This document shows positions 31,961-41,736 of a DNA stretch of 64,000 nt, one piece after another. The position numbers and the translations under genes were made by a program. Source of the stretch: Raineyella sp. LH-20 (lineage in GTDB: Bacteria; Actinomycetota; Actinomycetes; Propionibacteriales; Propionibacteriaceae); contig NZ_CP137003.1 in the NCBI RefSeq assembly GCF_033110965.1, positions 2,790,001-2,854,000 on the forward strand. Reading direction: 5' to 3'. Position 1 is the stretch's first letter; the number at the start of each line of letters is the position of its first letter. Under the pieces are notes generated by a model. That model worked only from the letters and a program-made list of their open reading frames with translations, was not told where the DNA came from and ran no database searches.

Positions 31961-32711
31961 CAGGCACGCTGACACCGGATGGACCCTGCCCGCGCTGACC
32001 CCGGACGGGACGGGCGGGCGGCCCGCCGCCTGTCTGTGGGACTTCGACGGGACGCTCGCCGACACCGAGCCGATCTGGATCGGCGCCGAGTACGAGCTGA
32101 TGGAGATGCTGGGCGGGGAGTGGAACGAGACCCACGCCCGCCGGTTGATCGGCGCGGACCTGACCGACTCGGCCCGCTACATGCTGGCGCTGGCCGGTCG
32201 CGACGACCTCACCCCGAGGTGGGTGGTGGAGTGGATGGTCTCCCGGGTGACCGACCGGATCCGGGCCGCGGACGACCTGGAGTGGCGGCCCGGGGCGCGC
32301 GACCTGCTCGCCGCCTTGGCCGCGGACGAGGTGCCCTGTGCGCTGGTGTCCTCGTCCTGGCGGCCGGTGCTGGACGCTGTCCTGGAACGGCTGCCGGCGG
32401 GCACCTTCCGGGCCGTGGTGGGCGGTGACGAGGTGACCGCCGGCAAGCCGGCCCCCGACCCGTACCTGCAGGCCGCCCGGCTGCTCGGCGTCGCCGCGGA
32501 GGACTGCCTGGTCTTCGAGGACTCGGTGACCGGCAGCACCGCCGGCCAGGCCTCGGGCGCCTGGGTGATCGGTGTGCCCAATCTCATCCCGCTGCCGGTG
32601 ATGCCGCGGCGTACGGTGCTGCGGACGCTGGAGGGCATCACCCCGGCGGCGCTCTACGCGATGCGCGGGGCGGCGATCACCGCACCGGCCCTCAGCGGGG
32701 ACCGGCCGTGA
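31947..32711 (+). CDS. HAD superfamily phosphatase (beta-phosphoglucomutase-like)
   Basis: 254 residues. HAD motif I LWDFDGTLADTEPIW, motif II LVSSSWRPVL, motif III GGDEVTAGKPAPDPY, motif IV LVFEDSVTGSTAG; a helical cap lies between motifs I and II. The fold and order fit phosphatase or phosphomutase members; the substrate is not evident. The N-terminus through about residue 28 is non-conserved. Stop overlaps the solute-binding lipoprotein gene (GTGA). Confidence 0.88.
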   Translation: MLDNGRHADTGWTLPALTPDGTGGRPAACLWDFDGTLADTEPIWIGAEYELMEMLGGEWNETHARRLIGADLTDSARYMLALAGRDDLTPRWVVEWMVSRVTDRIRAADDLEWRPGARDLLAALAADEVPCALVSSSWRPVLDAVLERLPAGTFRAVVGGDEVTAGKPAPDPYLQAARLLGVAAEDCLVFEDSVTGSTAGQASGAWVIGVPNLIPLPVMPRRTVLRTLEGITPAALYAMRGAAITAPALSGDRP

Positions 32712-34291
32712 CTCGGCGCAGGCGCGGCGCGCTGCCCGCCGTGCTCGCGCTGCCCGCCGTGCTCGCGTTGGCCGTCGCGGTCGCGGCGGCCGGGTGCACC
32801 CCCCAGGCCGCGCCGCCGGCGCCGCAGATCGGCCAGGCGGTCCCGCACGAGTCGCCCAGCCCCACGCCGACCCCGCGGCCCGACCGCGACTTCACCGTTG
32901 GCACCACTGACGCGATCATCGCCACCGATCCGGTGGCGATGACCACCGGCGGCTCGCAGACCCTGGCGTTCTCGGTCTTCCAGCGGCTGATGACCACCCC
33001 GGCGGGCAACGACCTGCTGAAGCCCGACGCGGCGCGCGACTGCATCTTCCAGCAGGCCACCGTCTACACCTGCACCCTGCTGGACGGGCTGCGCTTCCAG
33101 TCCGGCCGGCCGGTCACCTCGTCGGACGTGAAGTACTCCATCGAACGGGCCCAGCGGCTCGGCGCCGCCGACGCGGGGGCCGCCCAGCTGAGCTCGATCA
33201 GCGCGATCGACACGCCCGACCCGCAGACCGTACGTTTCGTGCTGGCGTACGCCGACACCGACATCGGCTACGCGCTGGCCACCCCGGCGGCATCGATCGT
33301 CGATCCGGACGTCTATCCGGCCGACCGGGTGATCGACGCCGCCACTCGACCGGTCGGCTCGGGGCCCTACCGCGTCACCGCCAGCGGCGGCGGCACCTGG
33401 TCGTTCGGCCGCTACGAGGGCTACCAGGGCTACGCGCCGGCCTCCATCGTCCGGATGCTGCTGAGGGAGTACGACAGCTCCGCCGCCCTGGAACAGGCGA
33501 TGATCTCCGGCGACGTCGACGCCACCTGGCGCGGACTGTCCGCCGCTGCGGTGGCCCGCCAGCGGGCCGCCGCGACCGCCGACACCGACGGGGAGACCGC
33601 CCAGCCCGTCTCCGGTCTGCACCCGGTGACCATCGCCGGCTCCCGCGTGCTGCGGCTGGCCTGGAACCTCGGCTCCCGCTACGCCGGCGACGCCGGGGTG
33701 CGCGGGTTCGTCAGCCAGGCGGCCGGGGACCGGCGGACGCTCACCAGTCTGCTGCCGCTCGGCGTGGTCGGTGCGCGGACCGGGATGTTCCCGGCCGGCG
33801 GCATCCCGGCCCTCGACACGCCGAACGGTTCACCGCTGCCGCTCACCCTCGGCTACGACCCGCGGATGCCCGACGGGGCGGACCTGGCCGCCGAGCTGGC
33901 CCGCTCCCTGGACGCCACCGGGAAAGTGACGGTCACCATCGTCCCGAACGCCGCCGGCGCCGACACCGGCTCGGCCGACCTGCAACTGCTCGACGAGCGG
34001 GCCACCAGCTGGACCGCCCGCGCCTGGCTGCAGCGGCCCCTGTCGGTCACCTCATCGCCGAACGCCCGCGAGATCGGGACCGTGCTCACCCGGGGCCTGC
34101 CGTCCGCCGACCCCGCCACGCACAAGGCCGCGGTCGCCCAGCTGCAGTACTTCGCGGCCGAGGACGCGTACGTCACGCCGCTGACCCAGGGCGACGAGGT
34201 CGTCTTCGTCCGCGACGGCTGGTCGGTCGACACCGGGCGGATGGGCCCGGGCTGGCAGCTCGACCTGGCGGCCTTCACCAAGAACCCCTGA
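32708..34291 (+). CDS. Extracellular solute-binding lipoprotein, family 5 (peptide/nickel type)
   Basis: 527 residues. A basic n-region, hydrophobic stretch and lipobox AAAGC (Cys about residue 29) show a type II signal peptide. A Pro/Thr-rich linker follows, then a family 5 binding-protein fold (FSVFQRLMTT, then LDGLRFQSGRPVTSSDVKYSIERA, PVGSGPYRV). No permease or ATPase genes are present on either side, so its partner transporter is elsewhere or absent. It lies between the HAD gene and trmI, overlapping the HAD stop by GTGA. In M. tuberculosis the trmI-mpa region also carries a lipoprotein gene, but I cannot say whether they are orthologous. Confidence 0.85.
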   Translation: MTRRRRGALPAVLALPAVLALAVAVAAAGCTPQAAPPAPQIGQAVPHESPSPTPTPRPDRDFTVGTTDAIIATDPVAMTTGGSQTLAFSVFQRLMTTPAGNDLLKPDAARDCIFQQATVYTCTLLDGLRFQSGRPVTSSDVKYSIERAQRLGAADAGAAQLSSISAIDTPDPQTVRFVLAYADTDIGYALATPAASIVDPDVYPADRVIDAATRPVGSGPYRVTASGGGTWSFGRYEGYQGYAPASIVRMLLREYDSSAALEQAMISGDVDATWRGLSAAAVARQRAAATADTDGETAQPVSGLHPVTIAGSRVLRLAWNLGSRYAGDAGVRGFVSQAAGDRRTLTSLLPLGVVGARTGMFPAGGIPALDTPNGSPLPLTLGYDPRMPDGADLAAELARSLDATGKVTVTIVPNAAGADTGSADLQLLDERATSWTARAWLQRPLSVTSSPNAREIGTVLTRGLPSADPATHKAAVAQLQYFAAEDAYVTPLTQGDEVVFVRDGWSVDTGRMGPGWQLDLAAFTKNP

Positions 34292-34317
34292 TCCTGAACG
34301 ACTGTGGAAGGACACAC

Positions 34318-35244
34318 GTGACCGGAAACGACCCCCACTGGTCCGGCGTACGACTGGGCCCGCTCGAGGCGGGGGAGCGGGTCGCCCTCTCCGATCCCAA
34401 GGGACGGCGGCACTCCATCGTGCTGCAGCCCGGCGGCTCCTTCTTCACCTCCCGGGGCGAGATCCGCCACGACGCGCTGATCGGCGGACCGGACGGGGTC
34501 ACCGTGGAGTCCAGCCTCGGCCAGACGTACGTCTGCTTCCGGCCGCTGCTGGAGGAGTTCACCGTCACGATGAAGCGCGGCGCGGCGGTGATCTACCCCA
34601 AGGACGCCGCGATGATCACGATGTTCACCGACGTCTTCCCCGGCGCCCGGGTGCTGGAGGCCGGCGTCGGGTCCGGGGCGCTCACCCTCTCGCTGTTGCG
34701 GGCCGTCGGGCCGACCGGAGTGGTGCACTCCTACGAGCGGCGGGCGGAGTTCGCCGCCGTCGCCGAACGCAACGTCACGAACTTCTTCGGCGTACGCCCC
34801 GACACCTGGCAGCTGCACCACGGCGACCTCACCGAGGCGATCACCGACGACGAGGTGGACCGGGTGGTGCTGGACATGCTCGCCCCGTGGGAGTGCCTCG
34901 ACGCGGTCACCGCACGCCTGGTCGGCGGCGGCCTGCTGTGCTGCTATGTCGCCACCACCACCCAGATGGGTAGGGTGATGGACACGATGCGCAGCACCCG
35001 CTGCTACACCGAGCCCCGGGCGACGGAGACGACGATCCGGTCCTGGCATGCCGAGGGCCTGGCGATCCGGCCCGGTCACCAGACCTCCGGTCACACCGGC
35101 TTCCTGGTGATCGCCCGCCGGATGGCGCACGGCGTGGACGCGCCGTTGCGCAAGCGCCGGCCGGCCCCCGGGGCGTACGGTCCGGACTACCACGGCCCGA
35201 TCCCGCCGGGGGTGCCGGCGGCGGAGGAGGAGAGCGATGAGTGA
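34318..35244 (+). CDS. trmI: tRNA (adenine-58-N1)-methyltransferase TrmI
   Basis: 308 residues. Methylates A58 in the T-loop of tRNAs. The SAM loop is ARVLEAGVGSGALTLSLLRA, with GDLTEAI, and VDRVVLDMLAPWECLD as motif IV. The N-terminal beta domain (GPLEAGERVALSDPKGRR, YVCFRPLLEEFTVTMKRG) fits the family. GTG start with a GGAAGGA ribosome-binding site. Its last 8 bases overlap the start of arc, as is usual for actinobacterial proteasome loci. Confidence 0.95.
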   Translation: MTGNDPHWSGVRLGPLEAGERVALSDPKGRRHSIVLQPGGSFFTSRGEIRHDALIGGPDGVTVESSLGQTYVCFRPLLEEFTVTMKRGAAVIYPKDAAMITMFTDVFPGARVLEAGVGSGALTLSLLRAVGPTGVVHSYERRAEFAAVAERNVTNFFGVRPDTWQLHHGDLTEAITDDEVDRVVLDMLAPWECLDAVTARLVGGGLLCCYVATTTQMGRVMDTMRSTRCYTEPRATETTIRSWHAEGLAIRPGHQTSGHTGFLVIARRMAHGVDAPLRKRRPAPGAYGPDYHGPIPPGVPAAEEESDE

Positions 35245-36907
35245 GCCGACCCCCGAGCGCCAGCAGGCCGAGATCTACCGGTTGCGCGACGAGGTCCGTA
35301 CGCTCACCGACCAGTCCCGCCGGCTGGCCCAGGAAAAGGGGTCGGCCGACCGCCGGGTCGCCCAGCTGCGCACCGAGGCGCGCGGGCTGCTCGACCAGAA
35401 CGCCCGGCTCACCGACCTGCTCGGCCAGACCCGCGACCAGCTGGTCCGGTTGAAGGAGAAGGTCGACGAGTTGCGGCTGCCGCCGTCGTCCTTCGGCCTG
35501 GTGACCGGACTGCCCGGCGGCCAGGTCGCCGACGTGACGATCGGCCAGCGCCGGCTGCGGGTGCAGGTCTCGCCCGCGCTGGAGATGTCGACGCTGCAGG
35601 TCGGCAGCCAGGTGCTGCTCAACGACGTCCCCCAGGTGATCGGCGTCGCCGAGGCGGCGCTCACCGGAGAGCTCGCCACCGTCAAGGAGCCCCTCGACGA
35701 CGGCCGAGTGCTGGTCACCACCGGCACCGACCGCGAGGAAGTGCTGCACCGGGCCGCGGCGCTGGAGGGCCAGCAGCTGCGGGTCGGGCAGTCGCTGCTG
35801 GTCGACACCCGCGCCGGCATCGCGCTGGGCCGGGTGCCGACGACCGACGTCGCCGACCTGATCCTCGAGGAGACCCCGAGCGTCGGCTACGAGGACATCG
35901 GTGGCCTCGGCCCGCAGATCGAGCAGATCCGTGACGCCGTGGAGCTGCCGTTCCGGCACCGCGACCTCTTCGGGGCGTACGACCTCACCCCGCCGAAGGG
36001 CATCCTGCTCTACGGCCCGCCGGGGTGCGGCAAGACGATGATCGCGAAGGCCGTCGCGCATTCGCTGTCCGGGGAGGGCGGCGCCGACGGGCGGGCGTAC
36101 TTCTTCAACATCAAGGGCCCCCAGCTGCTCAACAAGTACGTCGGCGAGTCCGAGCGCCAGATCCGGGTGGTCTTCCAGCGCGCCCGCGACAAGGCCTCCG
36201 ACGGCGCCCCGGTGGTGATCTTCTTCGACGAGATGGAGTCGATCTTCCGCACCCGCGGCACCGGTCTGTCCTCCGACGTCGAGACGACGATCGTGCCGCA
36301 GCTGCTCGCCGAGATCGACGGGGTGGAGCAGCTGGCCAACGTCATCGTGATCGGCGCCTCCAACCGGCAGGACATGATCGACCCGGCGATCCTGCGACCG
36401 GGCCGCTTCGATGTGAAGATCCGGATCGAGCGGCCCGACCGGGGCGCCGCCGAGGAGATCTTCACGACCTATCTCACCGACCGGGTGCCGATCCGGGCGG
36501 GGGAGACCCGCCCGGCGATGATCGACGCCGCCCTCGACCGGCTCTACGCCACCGACACGGCGGCCGAGGTGTTCGAGGTGACGTACGCCTCCGGCGCCAC
36601 CGCGATCATCCACTCCGGCGACCTGGTGTCCGGGGCACTGATCGAGTCGATCGTCGCCCGGGCGAAGAAATACGCCATCAAGGACGTGCTGGCCGGCGGC
36701 CCGGCCGGGATCAGCGTCGAGCACCTGCTGCGGTCGACCCGCACCGAGCTCTCCGACAACACCGACCGGCCGACCACCGACCCGGCCGACTGGGCTCGGG
36801 TGCTCGGCACCGACCAGGGCGAGCACGCCGGTGAGGCGATCGTCGCGGTCCGCCCGCTGCGGCACGCCGAGCCGCTCCCCGGTCCGGGCACCGGCCAGTA
36901 CCTGTGA
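35237..36907 (+). CDS. arc: Proteasomal AAA ATPase (ARC / Mpa)
   Basis: 556 residues. Hexameric unfoldase that recognises Pup-tagged proteins and feeds the 20S core. N-terminal coiled coil (about residues 1-80), OB-type interdomain (about 85-200), AAA domain with Walker A GPPGCGKT (260-267), Walker B VVIFFDEMESIF, and arginine-finger region RPGRFDVKIRIERPDRG. The C-terminus ends GTGQYL, the proteasome-docking GQYL motif with penultimate Tyr. Overlaps trmI by 8 bases. Followed by DUF3054, dop, pup, prcB and prcA. Confidence 0.96.
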   Translation: MSEPTPERQQAEIYRLRDEVRTLTDQSRRLAQEKGSADRRVAQLRTEARGLLDQNARLTDLLGQTRDQLVRLKEKVDELRLPPSSFGLVTGLPGGQVADVTIGQRRLRVQVSPALEMSTLQVGSQVLLNDVPQVIGVAEAALTGELATVKEPLDDGRVLVTTGTDREEVLHRAAALEGQQLRVGQSLLVDTRAGIALGRVPTTDVADLILEETPSVGYEDIGGLGPQIEQIRDAVELPFRHRDLFGAYDLTPPKGILLYGPPGCGKTMIAKAVAHSLSGEGGADGRAYFFNIKGPQLLNKYVGESERQIRVVFQRARDKASDGAPVVIFFDEMESIFRTRGTGLSSDVETTIVPQLLAEIDGVEQLANVIVIGASNRQDMIDPAILRPGRFDVKIRIERPDRGAAEEIFTTYLTDRVPIRAGETRPAMIDAALDRLYATDTAAEVFEVTYASGATAIIHSGDLVSGALIESIVARAKKYAIKDVLAGGPAGISVEHLLRSTRTELSDNTDRPTTDPADWARVLGTDQGEHAGEAIVAVRPLRHAEPLPGPGTGQYL

Positions 36908-36914
36908 GTCCCAC

Positions 36915-36920
36915 TAGGGT
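36915..36920 (+). promoter_or_regulatory. Putative -10 box of a leaderless DUF3054-dop transcript
   Basis: TAGGGT, 7 nt before the GTG at 36928 and close after the arc stop. Confidence 0.45.
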
Positions 36921-36927
36921 GGGACGG

Positions 36928-37278
36928 GTGAAAGCTGCGTACGTGCTGGTGGCGGACCTGGTCTGCGTCGTCCTCTTCGCCCTGGCCGGGCGGGGTGCCC
37001 ACGGGGAGGGGACCGGGCCGGCTGCTGTCGCGCTGACCGCCTGGCCGTTCCTGGTCGGCTACCTGGTGACCTGGGCGGCGATCCGCGCCTGGCGCGGGCC
37101 GCTGCGGGTCCGCACCGGGGCGGTGCTGATGGTCGGCACCGTGCTGCTCGGGCACCTGCTGCGGGTGGCTTTCGGCGGCACGACGCACTGGTCGTTCATC
37201 CTGGTCAGCGTCATCGCGCTGACCGTCCTGCTGGTGGGCTGGCGGCTGGTCGCCCGCCTGGTCGTCCGGCGGCGGTGA
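36928..37278 (+). CDS. DUF3054 membrane protein
   Basis: 116 residues from GTG 36928 with four predicted membrane helices (about 3-18, 35-52, 61-80 and 88-108) and short loops; DxxCVVLFALAGRGAHGEG near the N-terminus is characteristic of DUF3054. The start at 36928 was chosen because it gives a helix immediately and fits a leaderless promoter; 36904 would overlap arc. It is inserted between arc and dop, and its stop overlaps the dop ATG (TGATG). Role unknown; no catalytic residues seen. Confidence 0.8.
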   Translation: MKAAYVLVADLVCVVLFALAGRGAHGEGTGPAAVALTAWPFLVGYLVTWAAIRAWRGPLRVRTGAVLMVGTVLLGHLLRVAFGGTTHWSFILVSVIALTVLLVGWRLVARLVVRRR

Positions 37279-38792
37279 TGGCGGGCGGCGTGCCTGCCTC
37301 TCGCGTGCACGGCCTGGAGACCGAGTACGGCATCAGCCTGCTCGGCGTGCCGGCCGCCGAGGCACCGCACCCGATGTACCTGGCCAACCATGTCGTCCGC
37401 AGCTACCTGGAGTCGATCGGCTTCGGGGTGGGGCGCTGGGACTACACCGCCGAGTCGCCGCTGATCGACGCCCGCGGCTTCACCCTGCCGCGGGAGCGGG
37501 CGAGCCTGGAGCAGCTCACCGACATCGACCAGGGCCTCGGCAACGCGATGCTGGACAACGGCGCCCGGCTGTACGTCGACCACGCCCACCCGGAATACTC
37601 CGGGCCGGAGGTCCGGACCGCGCGTGACGCGATCGTCTGGGACCGGGCCGGTGACGCCATCATGCTCGAGGCGACCCGGGTGGCGTCGGCGGCGATCGGC
37701 CACGAGATCCGGCTCTACCGCAACAACACCGACTCCAAGGGCGCGTCGTACGGCACCCACGAGAACTACCTGGTCGCCCGTGGCGTGCCGTTCGCCCGGA
37801 TCGTCCGCGACCTGACCGGCTTCCTCGTCTCGCGCACCGTGGTGATCGGCGCCGGCCGGGTCGGCATCGGCCAGAACGGCCAGACGGCGGGCTTCCAGCT
37901 GGGCCAGCGGCCGGACTTCTTCGAGACCGAGGTGGCGCTGGAGACCACCGTGCACCGCCCGATCATCAACACCCGCGACGAGCCGCACGCCCTGCGCCGG
38001 CTCTGGCGCCGGCTGCACGTGATCACCGGCGACGCCAACCAGGCCCAGGTCGCCGGCTGGCTCAAGGTCGGCACGGCCGCGCTGGCGGTCCGGCTGGTGG
38101 AGGCCGACCGGGCCCCCGACCTGCGCCCGCTGCGCCCGGTGGACGCCTTCCGGGCGATCTCCCACGACCCGGACCTCACCGCGACGGTCCCGCTGCAGGA
38201 CGGCCGCGCGGTGACTGCGCTGGACATCCAGCAGGCCTGGCTGGACGGGTGCCGTACGCTGCCCGACCTCGGCCCCGAGGACCTGGCCCTGCTGGACGCC
38301 TGGCGGCAGGTGCTCGACGACCTGCGGGTGGACTGGCGGCGGACCGCCGACCGGCTCGACTGGGCCGCCAAGCGGCTGCTGCTGGAGTCCTACCGGGCCC
38401 GGGACGGTCTCGGCTGGGACGACCCGAAGCTGGCGCTGGTGGACCTGCAGTACGCCGACATCGACCCGGCCCGCAGCCTGGCGCTGAAGCTGGAGCGGGC
38501 CGGCCGACTGCGCACCCTGGTCACCCCGGACGAGGTCGCGGCGGCGCGGCGGACGCCTCCGACGGACACCCGGGCGTGGGCCCGCGGCCGGATCGTCGGC
38601 CGGTTCGTCGACCAGCTGCTCGGCGCCGGCTGGGACGGGCTGACCTTCAGCGGCGCGGACGGTCGGGGGATCGTCCGTCTGGAGTTGCTCGACCCGCTCG
38701 GCGGCACCCGCGACCTGACCGAGGAGCGGATCGTCCGGGCGACGCGCCCTGCGGATCTGGTGGACCTCTTCCCCGGCGCGTACGGCGGATAG
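37278..38792 (+). CDS. dop: Deamidase of Pup (Dop)
   Basis: 504 residues from ATG 37278 (GTG 37275 would add one Met-equivalent). Converts the C-terminal Gln of Pup to Glu and also removes Pup from targets. Start [20 protein letters not shown] is the Dop/PafA nucleotide-binding signature, and [19 protein letters not shown] gives the Dop-type catalytic region. A Dop loop-like segment follows. The presence of Dop matches the GGQ end of the pup product next door, which requires deamidation. Its position directly before pup favours Dop over the paralogue PafA. Confidence 0.94.
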   Translation: MAGGVPASRVHGLETEYGISLLGVPAAEAPHPMYLANHVVRSYLESIGFGVGRWDYTAESPLIDARGFTLPRERASLEQLTDIDQGLGNAMLDNGARLYVDHAHPEYSGPEVRTARDAIVWDRAGDAIMLEATRVASAAIGHEIRLYRNNTDSKGASYGTHENYLVARGVPFARIVRDLTGFLVSRTVVIGAGRVGIGQNGQTAGFQLGQRPDFFETEVALETTVHRPIINTRDEPHALRRLWRRLHVITGDANQAQVAGWLKVGTAALAVRLVEADRAPDLRPLRPVDAFRAISHDPDLTATVPLQDGRAVTALDIQQAWLDGCRTLPDLGPEDLALLDAWRQVLDDLRVDWRRTADRLDWAAKRLLLESYRARDGLGWDDPKLALVDLQYADIDPARSLALKLERAGRLRTLVTPDEVAAARRTPPTDTRAWARGRIVGRFVDQLLGAGWDGLTFSGADGRGIVRLELLDPLGGTRDLTEERIVRATRPADLVDLFPGAYGG

Positions 38793-38795
38793 ACT
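38790..38795 (+). promoter_or_regulatory. Putative -10 box for pup-prcB-prcA
   Basis: TAGACT overlapping the dop stop; TSS near 38802 would give a 24-nt leader with GGAAGGAG just before the pup ATG at 38826. Would allow pup-prcBA to be expressed separately from dop. Confidence 0.45.
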
Positions 38796-38825
38796 CGGTC
38801 TGCCCCTGGTTGCGGAAGGAGACCG

Positions 38826-39008
38826 ATGTCCGAGCAACAGCACGCGCAACACCGTGCCGAGGAGACGGCCGAGGAGGCCGAGACGTTGGCCCCTGCGCGA
38901 CAGCAGCAGGACGAGGGCTTCGACGCCCTGCTCGACGAGATCGACGCCGTCCTGGAGACCGACGCGGAGGAGTTCGTCCGCGGCTTCGTGCAGAAGGGCG
39001 GACAGTGA
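38826..39008 (+). CDS. pup: Prokaryotic ubiquitin-like protein Pup
   Basis: 60 residues, disordered, Glu/Gln-rich, ending in GGQ. The C-terminal helix ([20 protein letters not shown]) binds Mpa/ARC and PafA, and the Gln end needs Dop. Too small to be recognised in most gene predictions but here it fits the family throughout. Ribosome-binding site GGAAGGAG is close to the ATG. TGA overlaps the prcB GTG. Confidence 0.97.
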   Translation: MSEQQHAQHRAEETAEEAETLAPARQQQDEGFDALLDEIDAVLETDAEEFVRGFVQKGGQ

Positions 39009-39805
39009 ACGACCGGATGACCAGCTCCTTCACCGAGCTGCTGGCGCAGGTCGCGCCCGACCTGCTGCCCTCCCGACGGACGCCGAGTGGCCCGGCCGAC
39101 GGGCTCACCCCGCACGGCACCACCATCGTCTCGGCGACCTTCCCGCACGGTGTGGTGATGGCCGGCGACCGGCGGGCGACGATGGGCAACATGATCGCCC
39201 AGCGCGACATCCAGAAGGTGTACGCCTCCGATGAGTTCTCGCTGGTCGGCATCGCCGGCGCGGCCGGGCTCGCGGTCGAGATGGTGCGGCTGTTCCGGGT
39301 GGAGCTGGAGCACTACGAGAAGATCGAGGGCGCCCCGCTCTCCCTGGACGGCAAGGCCAACCGGCTCGCCGCCCTGATCCGTGGCAACCTCGCCAACGCC
39401 CTGCAGGGCCTGGCGGTGGTGCCGCTGTTCGCCGGCTGGGACCCGGCCGGCGGCCTGGGCCGGATCTTCTCGTACGACGCGACCGGCGGGCGCTACGAGG
39501 AGACCGCCTTCCACTCGGTCGGGTCGGGCTCGATCTTCGCCCGCGGCTCGCTGAAGAAGCTCTATCGCCCCGACCTGGATCTGCAGGGGTGTGCGACCGT
39601 CGTGGTGCAGGCGCTGGTCGACGCCGCCGACGACGACTCCGCCACCGGTGGCCCCGACCTGATGCGCCGGATCTACCCGATCATCATGGTCGCCGGACCG
39701 GACGGGGTGCACCAGCTGTCGGAGGAGGAGATGACCGCCATCACCGACCGGGTGATCGAGGGCCGGCGTCACCGGCCCGACGGTCCTGCGGCCCCGCTGA
39801 TCTGA
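39005..39805 (+). CDS. prcB: Proteasome subunit beta PrcB
   Basis: 266 residues from GTG 39005. Catalytic subunit of the 20S proteasome, made as a precursor: after a propeptide of about 38 residues the sequence [13 protein letters not shown] begins with the Thr nucleophile (Thr 39). [20 protein letters not shown] has Asp and Arg, then Lys positions typical of beta subunits. The start GTG overlaps the pup stop (GTGA). The upstream frame continuation is antisense-like sequence within dop and is excluded. Confidence 0.96.
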   Translation: MNDRMTSSFTELLAQVAPDLLPSRRTPSGPADGLTPHGTTIVSATFPHGVVMAGDRRATMGNMIAQRDIQKVYASDEFSLVGIAGAAGLAVEMVRLFRVELEHYEKIEGAPLSLDGKANRLAALIRGNLANALQGLAVVPLFAGWDPAGGLGRIFSYDATGGRYEETAFHSVGSGSIFARGSLKKLYRPDLDLQGCATVVVQALVDAADDDSATGGPDLMRRIYPIIMVAGPDGVHQLSEEEMTAITDRVIEGRRHRPDGPAAPLI

Positions 39806-39831
39806 TCCCCGCCGAGCTGAGGAGTAGTCCC

Positions 39832-40545
39832 ATGAGCATGCCGTTCTACGTCGCGCCCGAGCAGCAGATGAAGGACCGCTCGGACTTCGCCCGCAAGGGC
39901 ATCGCCCGCGGCCGGGCGGTGGTGGTGCTGCGCTATCGCGACGGCATCTGCTTCGTCGCCGAGAACCGTTCGCTGGCCCTGCACAAGATCTCCGAGATCT
40001 ATGACCGGATCGCGTTCGCGGCGGTCGGGCGCTACAACGAGTTCGAGCAGTTGCGGATCGCCGGGATCCAGCAGGCCGACCTGCGCGGCTACGCGTACGA
40101 CCGCTCCGACGTCACCGGGCGGATGCTGGCCAACGCGTACGCCCAGTTGATCGGGTCGACCTTCTCGTCGGGGGCCGAGAAGCCCTTCGAGGTGGAGCTG
40201 GTCGTCGCCGAACTGGGCGACGACCGGGCCGGCGACCAGATCTACCGGTTGACGTACGACGGCTCCATCGCCGACGAGGAGCATTTCGCGGCGATGGGCG
40301 GCGCCACCGAGACCATCGCCGAGGTGGTCCGCCGCGGGATCGACCCGCAGGCCGACCTCGCCGCCGCCGTCCGGCTGGCGGTCCGGGCGCTGGCGGCCGA
40401 CACCTCGGCGCCGGCGCCGCGGGAGCTCGGACCGGACTCGCTGGAGGTCGCCGTGCTGGACCGGACCAGGCCGCGGCCGCGGAAGTTCCGCCGGCTGGGC
40501 CGGTCCGCGATCGCCGAGGTGCTGGCCGAGAAGGAGTCCCAGTGA
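39832..40545 (+). CDS. prcA: Proteasome subunit alpha PrcA
   Basis: 237 residues. Structural ring subunit of the 20S proteasome. N-terminus ([24 protein letters not shown]) and [20 protein letters not shown] are typical of actinobacterial alpha subunits. The C-terminal tail carries a basic, proline-rich [19 protein letters not shown] segment beyond the core fold. The stop overlaps tyrA as GTGA. pafA, which often follows prcA or lies close downstream, is not in the rest of the window. Confidence 0.95.
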   Translation: MSMPFYVAPEQQMKDRSDFARKGIARGRAVVVLRYRDGICFVAENRSLALHKISEIYDRIAFAAVGRYNEFEQLRIAGIQQADLRGYAYDRSDVTGRMLANAYAQLIGSTFSSGAEKPFEVELVVAELGDDRAGDQIYRLTYDGSIADEEHFAAMGGATETIAEVVRRGIDPQADLAAAVRLAVRALAADTSAPAPRELGPDSLEVAVLDRTRPRPRKFRRLGRSAIAEVLAEKESQ

Positions 40546-41627
40546 GCGACGCCACCTCCCTCGACGTCACCGCGCTCGACCCGACGGTGGTGATCGGGGC
40601 GGGCCTGCTGGGTGCCTCGATCGGTGCTGCGCTCACCCGGGCGGGGGTGACTGTGCACCTGTCCGATGCGGTGCTGTCCCATGCCCGGGTCGCGGCGACG
40701 CTCGGTGCCGGCACCACCGCCAAGGCGGAGCCGGCGGCCGTACGCCTCGTCGTGGTGGCCACCCCGCCGCGTTCCCTGGCCGCGGTGATCGGCGAGGCGC
40801 TGGACCGCTACCCGAACGCCGCCGTCACCGACGTCGGCTCGGTCAAGGGCCGGGTGCTGCGCCAGCTCCAGGCGACCGGTCGCGACCTGTCCCGCTACCT
40901 GGGCTCGCACCCGATGGCCGGCAGTCAGCATTCCGGCCCGGTCAGTGCCAGCGCCGACCTCTTCGAGGACCGCACCTGGGCGGTCACCCCGCACCGCGAG
41001 GTGACCGAGGCGACGGCCGACCGGGTCCGGGCGCTGATCCGGCTGTGCGGCGCCCGGTACGTGGCGTTCACCCCCGACGAGCACGACCGGGCCGTCGCGC
41101 AGGTGTCGCACCTGCCGCAGCTGGTGTCGGTGCTGATGGCCGATCACCTGCTCGGCATCCCCACCTCCCACCTCGCGCTGGCCGGCCAGGGGCTGCGCGA
41201 CGTCACCCGGATCGCCGGCTCCGACCCGGGCCTGTGGGAGCAGATCATCGCCGGCAACGTCGACGCGCTGCGCCCCGAGCTGGAGGAGGTGCGCGGTCAC
41301 CTCGACGAGATGATCGCCGCCCTGGACGACCCGTTGCACAAGGTCCGGCCGATCCTGCAGCGTGGGGTGAACGGCACCCGCCAGATCCCCGGCAAGCACG
41401 GGGCGCCGGCGATGGAGTACGCCCGGCTGGTGATCGAGATCCCGGACACCCCCGGTGCGCTGGCGCAGCTCTTCCGCGACATCGCCGACGCCGGGATCAA
41501 CATCGAGGACATCGACATCCAGCACGACCTGGTCCGCCAGGTGGGCTATCTCGAGGTGTCCGTGGAGCCCGGCCATGTCCATGAGGTGGCCGAGGCGATG
41601 AAGGCAGCGGGCTGGCGGCTCACCTAG
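40542..41627 (+). CDS. tyrA: Prephenate dehydrogenase with C-terminal ACT domain
   Basis: 361 residues. NAD(P)-dependent oxidative decarboxylation of prephenate for tyrosine. N-terminal Rossmann [32 protein letters not shown] and [21 protein letters not shown] with the substrate His, then [15 protein letters not shown]. The last 80 residues ([20 protein letters not shown]) are an ACT domain, likely binding tyrosine for feedback. It begins inside the prcA stop (GTGA), an uncommon neighbour; cmk, plsC and der follow in the usual order. Confidence 0.94.
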   Translation: MSDATSLDVTALDPTVVIGAGLLGASIGAALTRAGVTVHLSDAVLSHARVAATLGAGTTAKAEPAAVRLVVVATPPRSLAAVIGEALDRYPNAAVTDVGSVKGRVLRQLQATGRDLSRYLGSHPMAGSQHSGPVSASADLFEDRTWAVTPHREVTEATADRVRALIRLCGARYVAFTPDEHDRAVAQVSHLPQLVSVLMADHLLGIPTSHLALAGQGLRDVTRIAGSDPGLWEQIIAGNVDALRPELEEVRGHLDEMIAALDDPLHKVRPILQRGVNGTRQIPGKHGAPAMEYARLVIEIPDTPGALAQLFRDIADAGINIEDIDIQHDLVRQVGYLEVSVEPGHVHEVAEAMKAAGWRLT

Positions 41628-41723
41628 CAGCCTCCCCGGCGTACGTCATGTGGCGTCGCCGAACCTTCGCCCGACGGCCACCTGCAGGACATGTGGGCGT
41701 CGGGAACTGTCGACCAGGAAAGT

Positions 41724-41729
41724 TAGGGT
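41724..41729 (+). promoter_or_regulatory. Putative -10 box of a leaderless cmk transcript
   Basis: TAGGGT, 7 nt before GTG 41737. The 109-base gap after tyrA shows no gene. Confidence 0.4.
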
Positions 41730-41736
41730 GATCAGC

